33,045 nucleotides of DNA from Gammaproteobacteria bacterium (GTDB lineage: Bacteria; Pseudomonadota; Gammaproteobacteria; Pseudomonadales; Halieaceae), in contig QNFS01000006.1 of the NCBI GenBank assembly GCA_003646415.1, forward strand, positions 1 to 33,045, in the 5' to 3' direction. The notes under the pieces are model-generated. The model worked only from the letters and a program-made list of their open reading frames with translations. It was not told where the DNA came from and made no database searches. Positions 10,821 to 20,793 of the stretch are shown piece after piece. The number at the start of each line of letters is the position of its first letter. The first letter of the stretch is position 1. A program made the translations under genes and the position numbers.

Positions 10821-12165
10821 AGAACAGGGTCGCAAGTCCGAGGAAGGAAACAAAGCCGACCACATCAGTGACCGTGGTGAGGACCACCCCACCGGCCAGG
10901 GCGGGGTCGATATTGAAGCGGGTCATCAGCAGTGGCAGAACTGCGCCGGTAAGTGCCGCCGTCACCAGGTTGATGACCATGGCGGCGGCGATGATAAAAC
11001 CGATATTCCAGTCGTCAAACCAGAGGGAGGCGGCTACAGCTACCACAACGGCCCAGAGTATGCCGTTCATCAAGCCGATCAGTAATTCCCGTTTAATCAG
11101 CCAGGTCTGGTTGTTCCTGCCGATCTGGCCCATGGCGATACCCCGTACCAGTACCGTGAGCGTCTGGGTTCCGGCGATGCCACCCATGGAGGCGACGATG
11201 GGCATCAATACAGCCAGGGCGACCACTTTTTCGATAGTACCCTGGAACAGGTTAATGACTGAGGCCGCGATAAAAGCGGTGATGAGGTTGACACCTAACC
11301 ATATGGCTCGCCGGGGCGCAGCGCGGTAGAGCGGGGCGAAAGTGTCCTCTTCTTCATCCAGGCCGGCCATGGACATGAAGGAGTGATCTGCGTCCTCACG
11401 TATGACGTCAACCACGTCATCAATGGTGATCCGGCCCAGTAACCGACCGTTGCCGTCTACCACTGGCGCGGATACCCAGTCATTGCGCTCGAACAATCGC
11501 ACCACCTCAGTGTCCGGCATATCAACCGGGATGGGCTCCACGTTGGTGACCATCATCTCCCGCACTGATGCCGAGGGATCGGATACCAGCAGGGTGCGCA
11601 GGGGCAGTAGCCCGATGAACTGATCTGAGCGGTTGACCACGATCAGGTTGTCAGTCATCTCGGGGATTTCATTGAGGCGCCGCAAATAGCGCAGCACCAC
11701 GTCCAGGGTCAGCCTGGCCCGGATGGTGATGGTGTCAGTATTCATCAGGCCGCCAGCGATATCATCTGGGTAATGCATCACCTGTTCCAGGCGAGCCCGG
11801 TCCTGGTGGTCCATGGCGTTGAGTACTTCCCAGGTGACGCGGCCGGGCAGTTGCTGCAGGATATCGGCGATATCGTCGTCTGCCAGGTCCTCGGTAATGA
11901 GGGCTACCTCGGCGGCATCCATATCACTGAGAAAGTGCGCCTGAAGTTCGTCGCTCAGTTCACCAAGCACTTCACCTTCGCGCTCTACCTCTACCATCTG
12001 CCACAGAATATGGCGGAATTTGGGCGGTGAAGATTCCAGCAGGTGGGCGACCTCGGCAGAGAGCAGGCCGTTCAGCATGCGCCGTACATCCATCAGAGTG
12101 CCACTGTCCAGGGCCAGGGACAGCTTGTTGAGAGTTCTTTGGGATGTCACTTGTGGCTGAATCAT
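10813..12165 (-). CDS. mgtE: Magnesium transporter MgtE
   Basis: MgtE N domain, CBS pair (VSAPVVDGNGRLLGRITIDDVVDVI) and TM core (PIVASMGGIAGTQTLTVLVRGIAMGQI). Confidence 0.95.
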   Translation of the reverse strand: MIQPQVTSQRTLNKLSLALDSGTLMDVRRMLNGLLSAEVAHLLESSPPKFRHILWQMVEVEREGEVLGELSDELQAHFLSDMDAAEVALITEDLADDDIADILQQLPGRVTWEVLNAMDHQDRARLEQVMHYPDDIAGGLMNTDTITIRARLTLDVVLRYLRRLNEIPEMTDNLIVVNRSDQFIGLLPLRTLLVSDPSASVREMMVTNVEPIPVDMPDTEVVRLFERNDWVSAPVVDGNGRLLGRITIDDVVDVIREDADHSFMSMAGLDEEEDTFAPLYRAAPRRAIWLGVNLITAFIAASVINLFQGTIEKVVALAVLMPIVASMGGIAGTQTLTVLVRGIAMGQIGRNNQTWLIKRELLIGLMNGILWAVVVAVAASLWFDDWNIGFIIAAAMVINLVTAALTGAVLPLLMTRFNIDPALAGGVVLTTVTDVVGFVSFLGLATLFYA

Positions 12166-12264
12166 TGTTATTCCCGAAAACCCCCCTCAGAGCTGGTTGC
12201 CTGATTGTTTGATTATCCGGAAATGAATTGGCTACAACAACGGGATTAGTAACAGATTTGACGC

Positions 12265-12534
12265 TTACTCGGTCTCGTCGAAGCGGTTTTCAATCAGTGT
12301 TTTCAGGGCCGCCAGGGCCGCCTCTTCATCACTGCCGTGTATTTTAAGGTCCAGTATTGTGCCTTTGCCCGCAGCCAGCATCATGACTGACATGATGCTT
12401 TTGGCATCAACCAGCTGGCCGTCCTTCCCTGCCTCAATGCTGCTGGAAAAAGAAGAAGTACAGTTCACGAATTTTGCCGCCGCCCTGGCATGCAGTCCGA
12501 GTTTGTTTATGATTGTCAGCTGGGTCTGGATCAC
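12265..12534 (-). CDS. npr: HPr-family phosphocarrier NPr (GTG start with GGAG upstream)
   Basis: LTIINKLGLHARAAAKFVNCTSSFSS...DAKSIMSVMMLAAGKGTILDL; next to rapZ-ptsN. Confidence 0.93.
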   Translation of the reverse strand: MIQTQLTIINKLGLHARAAAKFVNCTSSFSSSIEAGKDGQLVDAKSIMSVMMLAAGKGTILDLKIHGSDEEAALAALKTLIENRFDETE

Positions 12535-12580
12535 AAAGTGCTCCAACTATCTGATCCTAACTTATCAGGTGGTTGCAGCA

Positions 12581-13450
12581 CTATCGCAGTTCCCTATGTC
12601 TTATATGTATATTTGGAAATTGCTCCCGGTAGTGCCGGAACAAACGGTCAGCCAGGTATACTGACCGATGTTGGCCGCCGGTACAACCCAGAGCCACGGT
12701 TATGTAGCTGCGGTTGCTATCGCGGTAGCGCGGTAGCCAGTTATCCAGATAGTGACAGATGTCGTGGTACAGTTCTGTCGTCATGGGTTGGGATTCAAGG
12801 AAGGACTGTACCTCACCGTCGAGGCCATTTTGCAGGCGCAGCTCCTTTACCCAGTGTGGATTAGGCAGCATTCGCACATCGAAAACCAGGTCTGCATCCG
12901 CGGGTACGCCGCGCTTGAAACCGAAAGACTGCACCAGTATGGACATTGTGCCGGAGGTTGTTCCGAGTAACCGCTGTTTGATAGTGTCGCGCAGTTCGTA
13001 AATGGTCATCTGGCTGGTATCCAGTGCCAGTGAGGCATTGCCGGCTATAGCTTCAAGCAGTTGGCGCTCCTTGTCGATGGCTTCGGCCAGGGAGGTGATC
13101 TCACTGCTCAGGGGGTGCCGGCGTCGGGTTTCGCTGAAACGTTGGATCAGGGTGGCATCCTGGGCGTCGAGAAACAGGATTTGAGTGTCCACTGACTCTG
13201 GCAGAGAGTCGAGAATAGCGGTGAAATCCTCCAGGTCTTTGCGGGCATTGCGAGCGTCGATGCACACTGCTGTACCCTGAAAGTGGTGAAATTGTTCACC
13301 GCTGGCCTCCTCCATCAGGGATGGCAACAGGGCCACCGGGAGATTGTCGATGCAGTAGTAACCCTCATCTTCCAGCTGGTGCAGCGCGGTACTCTTTCCC
13401 GAGCCGGAACGGCCACTGATAATGATCAGTTGCATGCCGTGGTCACTCAC
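12581..13450 (-). CDS. rapZ: RNase adapter RapZ
   Basis: MQLIIISGRSGSGKSTALHQLEDEGYYCIDNLPVALLP...SFGFKRGVPADADLVFDVRMLPNPHW...ALGCTGGQHRSVYLA. Confidence 0.97.
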   Translation of the reverse strand: MSDHGMQLIIISGRSGSGKSTALHQLEDEGYYCIDNLPVALLPSLMEEASGEQFHHFQGTAVCIDARNARKDLEDFTAILDSLPESVDTQILFLDAQDATLIQRFSETRRRHPLSSEITSLAEAIDKERQLLEAIAGNASLALDTSQMTIYELRDTIKQRLLGTTSGTMSILVQSFGFKRGVPADADLVFDVRMLPNPHWVKELRLQNGLDGEVQSFLESQPMTTELYHDICHYLDNWLPRYRDSNRSYITVALGCTGGQHRSVYLADRLFRHYREQFPNIHIRHRELR

Positions 13451-13905
13451 GTAGTCTGGCTGTTGGCGATGTCGTACAGCGCCTGATGATCAGGGGCTGC
13501 GCGCAATCGCTGGCAGAACTCAGCCTGGCTGAACAGGCGGGCAATGTTGGCCAGAATATCCAGGTGTTGCTGATGAGCCTCTTCTGGCACCAACAGCACG
13601 AACAACAGGTCCACAGGCTTGTCATCCGGTGCGTCGAAATCTATGGGATCTTCCAGGGTGAGTAGAGTGCCCAGTGGCAGGGTGCAATTGCCAGCCCGAC
13701 AGTGGGGAATGGCAATGCCCTGGCCGAGTCCGGTGCTGCCCAGTTTTTCTCTGGCGATCAGGTGGTCCAACACCTCGTCATAGGGCAGGGACAGTTGATC
13801 TTCACTGATAATTCTGGCGATGGTTTCAAGTAATCTTTTTTTACTGACCCCCGGGGCGCGACAGACTGTGCGTTCAGGGGTCAGGATTTGGCTTAGAGAA
13901 TGCAT
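13447..13905 (-). CDS. ptsN: PTS IIA-like nitrogen regulatory protein
   Basis: LIAREKLGSTGLGQGIAIPHCRAGN...DFDAPDDKPVDLLFVLLVPEEAHQQHLDILANIARLF. Confidence 0.96.
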   Translation of the reverse strand: MHSLSQILTPERTVCRAPGVSKKRLLETIARIISEDQLSLPYDEVLDHLIAREKLGSTGLGQGIAIPHCRAGNCTLPLGTLLTLEDPIDFDAPDDKPVDLLFVLLVPEEAHQQHLDILANIARLFSQAEFCQRLRAAPDHQALYDIANSQTT

Positions 13906-13915
13906 AGTGCAGGGT

Positions 13916-14203
13916 TTAGTGTCCTCTGTGTTTCTGCTTGTGCTTGATTAGCTGGCGGTCGAGTTTGTCAGCCATGGCGTCGATTGCGGCATACATGTCC
14001 TCGGATTCTGCGTGCGCGAAGAGATCGGCACCTGCGATGTGGACCGTCGCTTCGGCTTTTTGCACCATTTTCTCTACAGTCAGGATCACATGGGTGGTGG
14101 TGATCTGGTCAAAATGTCGTTGCAGGCGTTCAAATTTACTCTCAACGTATTCCTTCAATGGAGTTGTAACTTCAAGGTGGTGACCAGTAACATTTAGTTG
14201 CAT
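13916..14203 (-). CDS. hpf: Ribosome hibernation promoting factor (short form)
   Basis: MQLNVTGHHLEVTTPLKEYVESKFERLQRHFDQITTTHVILTVEKMVQKAEATVHIAGADLFAHAESEDMYAAIDAMADKLDRQL. Confidence 0.96.
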   Translation of the reverse strand: MQLNVTGHHLEVTTPLKEYVESKFERLQRHFDQITTTHVILTVEKMVQKAEATVHIAGADLFAHAESEDMYAAIDAMADKLDRQLIKHKQKHRGH

Positions 14204-14272
14204 AAATAGCTCCTTTGCTTTGTTAAATCGGGCCAGCCCGATACCGGTAATGCCGGGTTTCTACCATTAATT

Positions 14273-15775
14273 CTAGACCAATCTCTTGCGCTCGTTCGAT
14301 GGCGGTATAAATAATGTGTCCCGGTACTTGGCAATGGTGCGCCTGGCCACTTTGATGCCCTGTTCTTCCAGCAATCGAGTGATCTTGTTGTCGCTCAGCG
14401 GTTTGCGGGGGTTCTCTGCCGCCACCAGTTTTTTGATCAGGGCGCGAATAGCTGTGGATGAACACTCGCCGCCAGATGTGGTCGCCACATGGCTGGAGAA
14501 GAAATACTTCAGCTCAAAAATACCGCGGGGTGTGTGCATATACTTCTGTGTAGTAACTCTGGATATGGTGGACTCGTGCATTTCTATCGCTTCAGCGATG
14601 TCATGTAGCACCAGAGGCTTCATCGCCTCTTCGCCATATTCAAGGAAATTCCGTTGGTGTTCAACAATTTTACTGGCTACTTTCATTAGTGTTTCGTTGC
14701 GGCTGTGCAGGCTTTTCAGGAACCAGCGCGCCTCCTGCAGGTTGTCACGCAGGAAGGTGTTATCGGCGCTGCTGTCCGCCCTTTTGATAAGGCTGGCGTA
14801 GCCGGCGTTTATACGTAATTTCGGAGCGATGTCCGGGTTTAGCTCCACCAGCCAGCGGCCATTTTTCTTGCTGACAAATACATCCGGCACCACATAGTCG
14901 ATAGTGTCCGGCACGGCGGATTTTCCCGGATTGGGGTCCAGTGTTTGTATCAGGGCCAACACTTCTTTCAGCTCAGGTTCCTTGAGTCGGGTGCGCCTCA
15001 AAATCTGGCTGTAATCGCGACTGCCCAGTTGATTGATGTGGCGGCTGAGAATCGATTTGGCCTGTTCAAGCCAGGGTGTGGACGGGGGTAGTTGCTGCAA
15101 CTGCACCAGCAGGCATTCCTGCAGGTCGCGTGTGCAGACTCCGGCTGGTTCAAACTGCTGCAGGCGATGCAGTACGGCGACCACCTCGTCCAGGTCTATA
15201 TCCAGGTCCGAGGGCATGGAATCGTGAATGTCTTCGACGCTTATAACGAGCCGCCCATTGTCGTCAGTGTCATCGATAATGGACAGGGCGATCAAGCGGT
15301 CGGTGTCGGATAAGCGGGTAAGGCTGAGCTGCCACAGCAGCTGCTCTCGCAGGGTCTCACTGGCGGAGTTGCGGCCCTCGAAATCCATATCGCTGAAGTC
15401 ATCGCCCTGGGGAGGAGGGGCGGAGGCAGAGGGCAGCAGATCTTCCCACTGGGTATCGACGGGCAGTTCGTCCGGCAGGGTCATTTGTGCGGTGTCTGAA
15501 TCCCACTCGGTACCGTCACCGGAGGCATCCGTGGCTGCCTGCTCGAGGCTCTGTAGCGGGCCGTCACCGGTGGCGGCCTCTATTTCGTCACGCTGCTCCG
15601 GGGGTGTCCCGGATTCTTCCTCTTCGGACACTTCCAGTAGGGGGTTGCTCTCCAGAGCTTGCTGGATTTCCTGTTGAAGATCCACAGTGGACAACTGCAA
15701 CAACCGGATAGCCTGTTGCAGCTGCGGTGTCATCGTCAGCTGTTGGCCCAGTTTTAGTTGGAGCGATTGTTTCAT
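14273..15775 (-). CDS. rpoN: RNA polymerase sigma-54 factor
   Basis: [38 protein letters not shown]...; C-terminal RpoN box [24 protein letters not shown]. Confidence 0.98.
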   Translation of the reverse strand: MKQSLQLKLGQQLTMTPQLQQAIRLLQLSTVDLQQEIQQALESNPLLEVSEEEESGTPPEQRDEIEAATGDGPLQSLEQAATDASGDGTEWDSDTAQMTLPDELPVDTQWEDLLPSASAPPPQGDDFSDMDFEGRNSASETLREQLLWQLSLTRLSDTDRLIALSIIDDTDDNGRLVISVEDIHDSMPSDLDIDLDEVVAVLHRLQQFEPAGVCTRDLQECLLVQLQQLPPSTPWLEQAKSILSRHINQLGSRDYSQILRRTRLKEPELKEVLALIQTLDPNPGKSAVPDTIDYVVPDVFVSKKNGRWLVELNPDIAPKLRINAGYASLIKRADSSADNTFLRDNLQEARWFLKSLHSRNETLMKVASKIVEHQRNFLEYGEEAMKPLVLHDIAEAIEMHESTISRVTTQKYMHTPRGIFELKYFFSSHVATTSGGECSSTAIRALIKKLVAAENPRKPLSDNKITRLLEEQGIKVARRTIAKYRDTLFIPPSNERKRLV

Positions 15776-15950
15776 GTATGCGTTTGGAGTACTCCGGTGC
15801 TGCGGCTGCGCCGCACTGTTTTCCCAGGGTTTATGCCGTCAGTGTAGCGCCGGCGGCCCGTGTCTGGCAACACTTTGGCGCGAAAATTGCTTGCGGGGAA
15901 ATATGGAGGGTTGCTGGCCGATTCTTTCACGTCATCGATACCCTCTACGG

Positions 15951-15966
15951 GGCTGATATATCAGCC
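15951..15966. repeat. Perfect 16-bp palindrome GGCTGATATATCAGCC in lptB-rpoN intergenic region
   Basis: Read directly; self-reverse-complementary. Confidence 0.8.
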
Positions 15967-15981
15967 GGAAGGGGTACCTGC

Positions 15982-16713
15982 CTACATGCTGAACTGGTCG
16001 CCCAGGTAAACCTGGCGAACACGCTCACTCGCCAGTATCTCCCCTGCGGTGCCGGCGGCGATGATATGCCCCTCACCGACGATATAGGCCTTTTCACAGA
16101 TATCCAGGGTATCGCGCACATTGTGATCGGTAATCAGGATACCAATACCGCGATCACGCAGGTGATTGATGATCTGCTTGATGTCGTTGACCGAGATGGG
16201 GTCTACGCCGGCGAAAGGTTCATCCAGCAGGATGAATTCGGGCTCCGTGGCCAGGGCCCGGGCGATTTCAATACGGCGCCGCTCCCCGCCGGACAGGGAC
16301 TGTCCCAGGTTGTCACGTAAATGCTCGACATGGAACTCCTCCAGGAGTTCGTCTTGCCGTACCCGGCGCTGTTTCTTGTCGAGGTCACCTCGGGTCTCAA
16401 GAATGGCCATGATATTGTCCCCCACCGTGAGTTTCCGAAAGATGGAGGCTTCCTGTGGCAGATAGCCTATGCCGCGCCGGGCCCGCTCGTGCATGGTTCG
16501 TGCGGTTATATCCTCGCCATTGATAGTGATGGTGCCGCGATCCGGCCGGACGATACCGATGATCATGTAAAAACAGGTGGTTTTGCCGGCGCCATTAGGC
16601 CCCAGCAGGCCCACGACCTGCCCGCTGTCTATCTGCAGTGACACATCCTGCACTACTTCCCGGCCACCGTAAGCTTTGGCCAGGTTACTCGCTATCAGTT
16701 GCGCCACTGGCAT
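15982..16713 (-). CDS. lptB: LPS export ABC transporter ATPase LptB
   Basis: [26 protein letters not shown]...[19 protein letters not shown]...[36 protein letters not shown]. Confidence 0.97.
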   Translation of the reverse strand: MPVAQLIASNLAKAYGGREVVQDVSLQIDSGQVVGLLGPNGAGKTTCFYMIIGIVRPDRGTITINGEDITARTMHERARRGIGYLPQEASIFRKLTVGDNIMAILETRGDLDKKQRRVRQDELLEEFHVEHLRDNLGQSLSGGERRRIEIARALATEPEFILLDEPFAGVDPISVNDIKQIINHLRDRGIGILITDHNVRDTLDICEKAYIVGEGHIIAAGTAGEILASERVRQVYLGDQFSM

Positions 16714-17350
16714 CCTCTTTCTCTGTTGATTCCTCGGGCGGAGTGCCTTCTTCTTGCACTGTGCCATCGGGCACGGTGCCTGCTGGTGGCAGGGGCTTGC
16801 CGGATGGGGTATTGACCTTGGTTTTAGTACCCTGGCCCGGTTTGGCTGCGTCGGACTGACTGCTGGGCGGAATCACCACATTCACCCTGTTGCCTTCCAC
16901 GGTCTGATCTGAATCTGCCTTGACCAGTTGTTCAGTGATTAAGTAGTCGATGGAGTCACCACTAACCACGGCGCCATCCTGTTCGATTCGGGCGTTCGTT
17001 TGCAGGTGTACCCGATCTTCGCTCCTGAAAAACTCGATGACGCTGGCATGGGCGTAAACCACTCCATTATCCAGTTCTGGCTGTTGTTGCATTTTGGCCG
17101 GCCTGCCTTCCGCCACGACCTTGTCCACCTCATCGATGACGTGGTAAATGGTCAGCTTGTCTGCTTCCAGGCGCATGCTGCCCTGTGCCATCTGCACGTT
17201 GCCACTGTATACAGTGAAGCCTTGCTTTTCGTCGCGCAGGGCTTTATCGGCGCTGATATGGATGGGCTGGTCCCGGTCGTCCGGCAGGGCCTGGACCAGG
17301 CCTGTCGTCAGGATCAGCAGCAATAATAGTACCAGACTGCGGCTGGACAT
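16685..17350 (-). CDS. lptA: LPS periplasmic transport protein LptA with low-complexity C-terminal tail
   Basis: Signal peptide [64 protein letters not shown] (OstA-like); overlaps lptB start; GGAGG SD upstream. Confidence 0.93.
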   Translation of the reverse strand: MSSRSLVLLLLLILTTGLVQALPDDRDQPIHISADKALRDEKQGFTVYSGNVQMAQGSMRLEADKLTIYHVIDEVDKVVAEGRPAKMQQQPELDNGVVYAHASVIEFFRSEDRVHLQTNARIEQDGAVVSGDSIDYLITEQLVKADSDQTVEGNRVNVVIPPSSQSDAAKPGQGTKTKVNTPSGKPLPPAGTVPDGTVQEEGTPPEESTEKEDASGATDSE

Positions 17351-17368
17351 AGATGGCCTCCACCTTGG

Positions 17369-17445
17369 TTGGATTGTTTCTGTCTCTAAATTGGTGATCA
17401 TGCCATACACCCGGGTTTTACTGTATTCATTAGTTTAGTGCGCAT
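17369..17445 (-). pseudogene. lptC: Possible residue of lptC (start-like MRTKL at 17445 and LptC-tail-like EYSKTRVYGMITNLETETIQ from 17428)
   Basis: SD-like AAAAGGAG plus ATG at 17445, terminating after 15 codons; overlapping second frame resembles the GMxxNLxxxxI tail of LptC; correct position upstream of lptA. By-eye resemblance only. Confidence 0.35.
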
Positions 17446-17518
17446 CCGGAAACTCCTTTTTTTGTCATCCCCGCGCACGGCGCGATTTTGGGCGGTAGTC
17501 ATTAGCGGTGATTCCGTA

Positions 17519-18499
17519 TCAGGCAATGCCTGCGTGTAGCAGGTGTACAAGGTGAATGACCCCGGTCATCGCGCCGCTGTCGTCCAGCACCACCAGCGAA
17601 CTGATCTCGTTTTCTTCCATAATGCGCAACGCCTCTGCTGCCAGCATGTCAGGCATGGCCGTTTTCGCACCGGTATGCATCAGTTGCTCGATGGGCGTTT
17701 CGTTGATATCGATGCGTTCATCCAGGGCCCGGCGCAGGTCGCCGTCGGTGAAGATTCCGGCCAGTTCATCATTGGCACCGACCACGGTGGTCATGCCCAG
17801 CCCCTTGTTGCTGATCTCCAGCAATGCCTCGGATAGTTTTGTGGCCAGCCCCACCCTGGGAATGGCGTCGCCCGAGCGCATGATGTCTTCTACCTTGAGC
17901 AGTAGTTGCTTGCCCAGGGTGCCACCGGGGTGGGAGAAAGCGAAATCGTCTGCGGTGAAGCCACGGGCTTCCAGCAGTGCAATGGCCAATGCGTCGCCCA
18001 TCACCAGGGCGGTGGTGGTGCTGGAAGTTGGTGCCAGGTCCAGCGGGCAGGCCTCGGTCTCCACGCCTGTATCAAGATGAACATCCGAGGCCAGGGCCAG
18101 AGTCGACTGCTGGTTACCGGTCATGCTTATCAGTGGGATCCCCAGTCTTTTCAGCAGGGGTAACAGGGTGATGATTTCTGCCACAGAGCCGCTGTTAGAC
18201 AGGGCGATCACCGCATCTACCGCAGTGATCATACCCATATCCCCGTGACTGGCTTCGCCCGGGTGTACGAAAAAAGCGGGTGTTCCCGTGCTGGCCAGCG
18301 TGGCGGCGATCTTGCGTGCGATGTGTCCGGACTTACCCATGCCGGTGACGATGACCCGGCCTTTGGTCTGGAGCAGGAGGTCGCAGGCACGATTGAAATC
18401 CACGCCGATACGCTGTTCCAGTGCGGCCACGGCAGCGGACTCCATGCTGATGGTGCGTCGCGCTGAGCTTGCATAGCTGATGGAGCTTTGCTCCGGCAT
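17519..18499 (-). CDS. kdsD: Arabinose-5-phosphate isomerase KdsD (SIS + CBS domains)
   Basis: GKSGHIARKIAATLASTGTPAFFVHPGEASHGDMGMIT...APTSSTTTALVMGDALAIALLEARGF...DFAFSHPGGTLGKQLL. Confidence 0.97.
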   Translation of the reverse strand: MPEQSSISYASSARRTISMESAAVAALEQRIGVDFNRACDLLLQTKGRVIVTGMGKSGHIARKIAATLASTGTPAFFVHPGEASHGDMGMITAVDAVIALSNSGSVAEIITLLPLLKRLGIPLISMTGNQQSTLALASDVHLDTGVETEACPLDLAPTSSTTTALVMGDALAIALLEARGFTADDFAFSHPGGTLGKQLLLKVEDIMRSGDAIPRVGLATKLSEALLEISNKGLGMTTVVGANDELAGIFTDGDLRRALDERIDINETPIEQLMHTGAKTAMPDMLAAEALRIMEENEISSLVVLDDSGAMTGVIHLVHLLHAGIA

Positions 18500-18513
18500 A
18501 AAAAGTTCCTTTC

Positions 18514-19488
18514 CTATATGGATACGTGTAACCAGTAATAATACAGTGCATAGAATGACACTAACAAGGTTCCTACAGTGCGTCCCAGGTAGGAATGACC
18601 AGCGCTGGATTTCACGCGTTTGCGGCTGACGAAAATAGCCATGGCGAGCAGTACAGTCAGAAAAGTCATGACCGGATAATCCCGCGATATCACCGCGGAT
18701 TCCAGTTGTTCTGGCCCGACAATTCCCGGAATAGACATCACGGCCAGTAAATTGAACATGTTGGAACCGATTATGTTACCCAGGGCGATCTCGGTGTGTC
18801 CGCGCAGGGCACTGGTGACAGTAGCGGCCAGTTCGGGCAGGCTGGTACCTACCGCTACAATAGTGAGGCCGATAACGAGTTCTGATACACCCAATTCTTT
18901 TGCTGTAAACACAGCGCTCCAAACCAGCATTTTGGAGCTCACCACCAGCAAGGTCAGTCCGACCAGGAAGCTGAGCCAGGCTCTCAGTGGCTTCAGGTGG
19001 TGCAGGGGCTCCTCAATTGCCTCAGTCAGCATGCCCCGGTCTTTTTTCTGCCCGCGTACCATTTGTGTCACGATGAGTACCAGGGCGCCCAGCATCAACC
19101 AGCCGTCGAGGTTGGACAGAACCCCGTCCAGGAGCAGCATGCCGACGGCGGCTGTGGTCAGCAACAGCAAGGGGACTTCTTTTTTCATGCAGCTCTGGTT
19201 TACCATCAGGGGTGAAATCAATAGCGTGACACCCAATACGAGACTGATGTTGGCGATATTGGAGCCGATAGCATTGCCGACGGCCAATTCACCGGAGTCG
19301 GCCAGGGACGCGGTGAGTGATACCAGGATTTCCGGTGCTGAAGTGCCCAGGGAAACAATGGTCAGGCCTATGATGATAGGCGACATCCCCATATTTTCCG
19401 CGATTGATGCGGCGCCTGCCACAAACAGGTCGGCACTCCAGATCAACACAATGAAACAAAGTAGAATGGTTGCTGCAGCTAACAGCAT
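18514..19488 (-). CDS. yrbG: Calcium/sodium antiporter YrbG family
   Basis: Two antiporter repeats: IIGLTIVSLGTSAPEILVSLTASL...GNAIGSNIANISLVLG and VIGLTIVAVGTSLPELAATVTSAL...GNIIGSNMFNLLAVM; start chosen at internal Met of a longer ORF. Confidence 0.92.
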   Translation of the reverse strand: MLLAAATILLCFIVLIWSADLFVAGAASIAENMGMSPIIIGLTIVSLGTSAPEILVSLTASLADSGELAVGNAIGSNIANISLVLGVTLLISPLMVNQSCMKKEVPLLLLTTAAVGMLLLDGVLSNLDGWLMLGALVLIVTQMVRGQKKDRGMLTEAIEEPLHHLKPLRAWLSFLVGLTLLVVSSKMLVWSAVFTAKELGVSELVIGLTIVAVGTSLPELAATVTSALRGHTEIALGNIIGSNMFNLLAVMSIPGIVGPEQLESAVISRDYPVMTFLTVLLAMAIFVSRKRVKSSAGHSYLGRTVGTLLVSFYALYYYWLHVSI

Positions 19489-19674
19489 ATAGGCGAGTTT
19501 CCTGTTAAAGTATGCGCCGTGCAGTGCCCTGGAACTGCCGGAGCAAACCCGTTGTCGTATAAAGGTGGGGGCAGCGTCTGCTGCCGGGGTGGTCAGTGTC
19601 ACCTTTTTGCAGGGGTAGATTATACAGTGCATTGCGGCTTGGGGTAGTCACTAATTAGGGTTATGGAGGTGGGA

Positions 19675-20346
19675 ATGTTGTTTCGCGTATACAGAGGTTG
19701 GGCGGTGAGCTTTTTGCTGCTTGTATCGGGCGCCTGGGCGCAGCAGTCTACGGATGTGCCAGATGCTTACGCCCTTGTGCAGAACACTACCATGGCAGTG
19801 ATGGACGTGCTGGTGGCAGCGGATGAGTATGCGGATGCGGATCCGGAGCGCTATTACCAGGCGGTTCATGAAGTGCTCGACCCGGTGATCGACTATCGCG
19901 GTTTTGCCCGCAGCGTCATGGGCCCCTACGCTAACAGTGACCGGTATCGCTCGCTGGACGCGGTGGGGCGCACCCGGTTGCGGGAACAGCTGGACCGCTT
20001 TACCGAGGTGATGCGCTTGAGCCTGGTGCGAACCTACAGCAAGGGGTTGCTGGCCTTCGGTGGATCGCACATTGAGGTAGTGCAACCCGTAAGCGATGTA
20101 TCCGGGGTGTCCAGGGTGTCCGTGCGTCAGCTGATTTACAATGAGAATCCCGAGCCCTATGTGATGATGTACCAGATGGGTCGCAACAAGGCCGGTAGCT
20201 GGAAGCTGCGCAACGTCATTATCGAGAGTGTTAATCTGGGTGAAATCTATCGTAACCAGTTCCAGGCGGCGGCACGCAAGCACGATGGGAATCTGGACAG
20301 CGTTATTGACGGCTGGATTACAACTGCGGTTGAAGTGGAAACCTGA
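19675..20346 (+). CDS. mlaC: MlaC-type phospholipid-binding periplasmic protein (Ttg2D family)
   Basis: Signal peptide ending SGAWAQQ; DPERYYQAVHEVLDPVIDYRGFARSVMG...FTEVMRLSLVRTYSKGLLAF...NVIIESVNLGEIYRNQFQAAARKHDGNLDSVIDGW; GGAGG SD. Confidence 0.93.
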   Translation: MLFRVYRGWAVSFLLLVSGAWAQQSTDVPDAYALVQNTTMAVMDVLVAADEYADADPERYYQAVHEVLDPVIDYRGFARSVMGPYANSDRYRSLDAVGRTRLREQLDRFTEVMRLSLVRTYSKGLLAFGGSHIEVVQPVSDVSGVSRVSVRQLIYNENPEPYVMMYQMGRNKAGSWKLRNVIIESVNLGEIYRNQFQAAARKHDGNLDSVIDGWITTAVEVET

Positions 20347-20517
20347 TTGGATGGCGCACCGCTTAAGCAATGCCGGATAGGGAATGTTAGTCCCGCACCG
20401 TGCAGCTACCACGGTCATGCACACTAATTAGCACCGCCGGAAGTAGCGGCAAGGGGACATAGCCAATTTCGCTTTAAGTCAGTACCATTCGAACCCGGAT
20501 ATTTTGGAGAATTACTT

Positions 20518-20763
20518 ATGGACGCCGCCACAGTCAAAGCACTGCTGCAGGATCACTTGAGCGAGTGTGAATTCCATGTCCAGGGAGAGGGCAACCACTA
20601 CGATGTTGTAGCGATCGGGGCTGTGTTCGATGGCCTGCGCCCGGTGAAGAAGCAGCAGCTGATTTACGCTGCCCTCAATGAGCAAATTGCCGATGGCAGC
20701 ATTCATGCGGTCAACATACGCACATACACCCCGGCCCAGTGGCAGGCAAGCTCACCAGCTTAA
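20518..20763 (+). CDS. ibaG: BolA-family protein IbaG
   Basis: LLQDHLSECEFHVQGEGNHYDVVAIGAVFDGLRPVKKQQLIYAALNEQIADGSIHAVNIRTYTPAQW. Confidence 0.93.
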   Translation: MDAATVKALLQDHLSECEFHVQGEGNHYDVVAIGAVFDGLRPVKKQQLIYAALNEQIADGSIHAVNIRTYTPAQWQASSPA

Positions 20764-20793
20764 GGCGCGCGGCGCCCCGGCGCAACGGTTACT

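Noticed and set aside
18541-19632. 11-bp direct repeat ATACAGTGCAT flanking yrbG
   Set aside because: An 11-mer pair is expected by chance many times in 33 kb; no mobile-element features.
20397-20415. Hairpin ACCGTG-N7-CACGGT between mlaC and ibaG
   Set aside because: Only 6-bp stem without T-tract; too weak to call a terminator.
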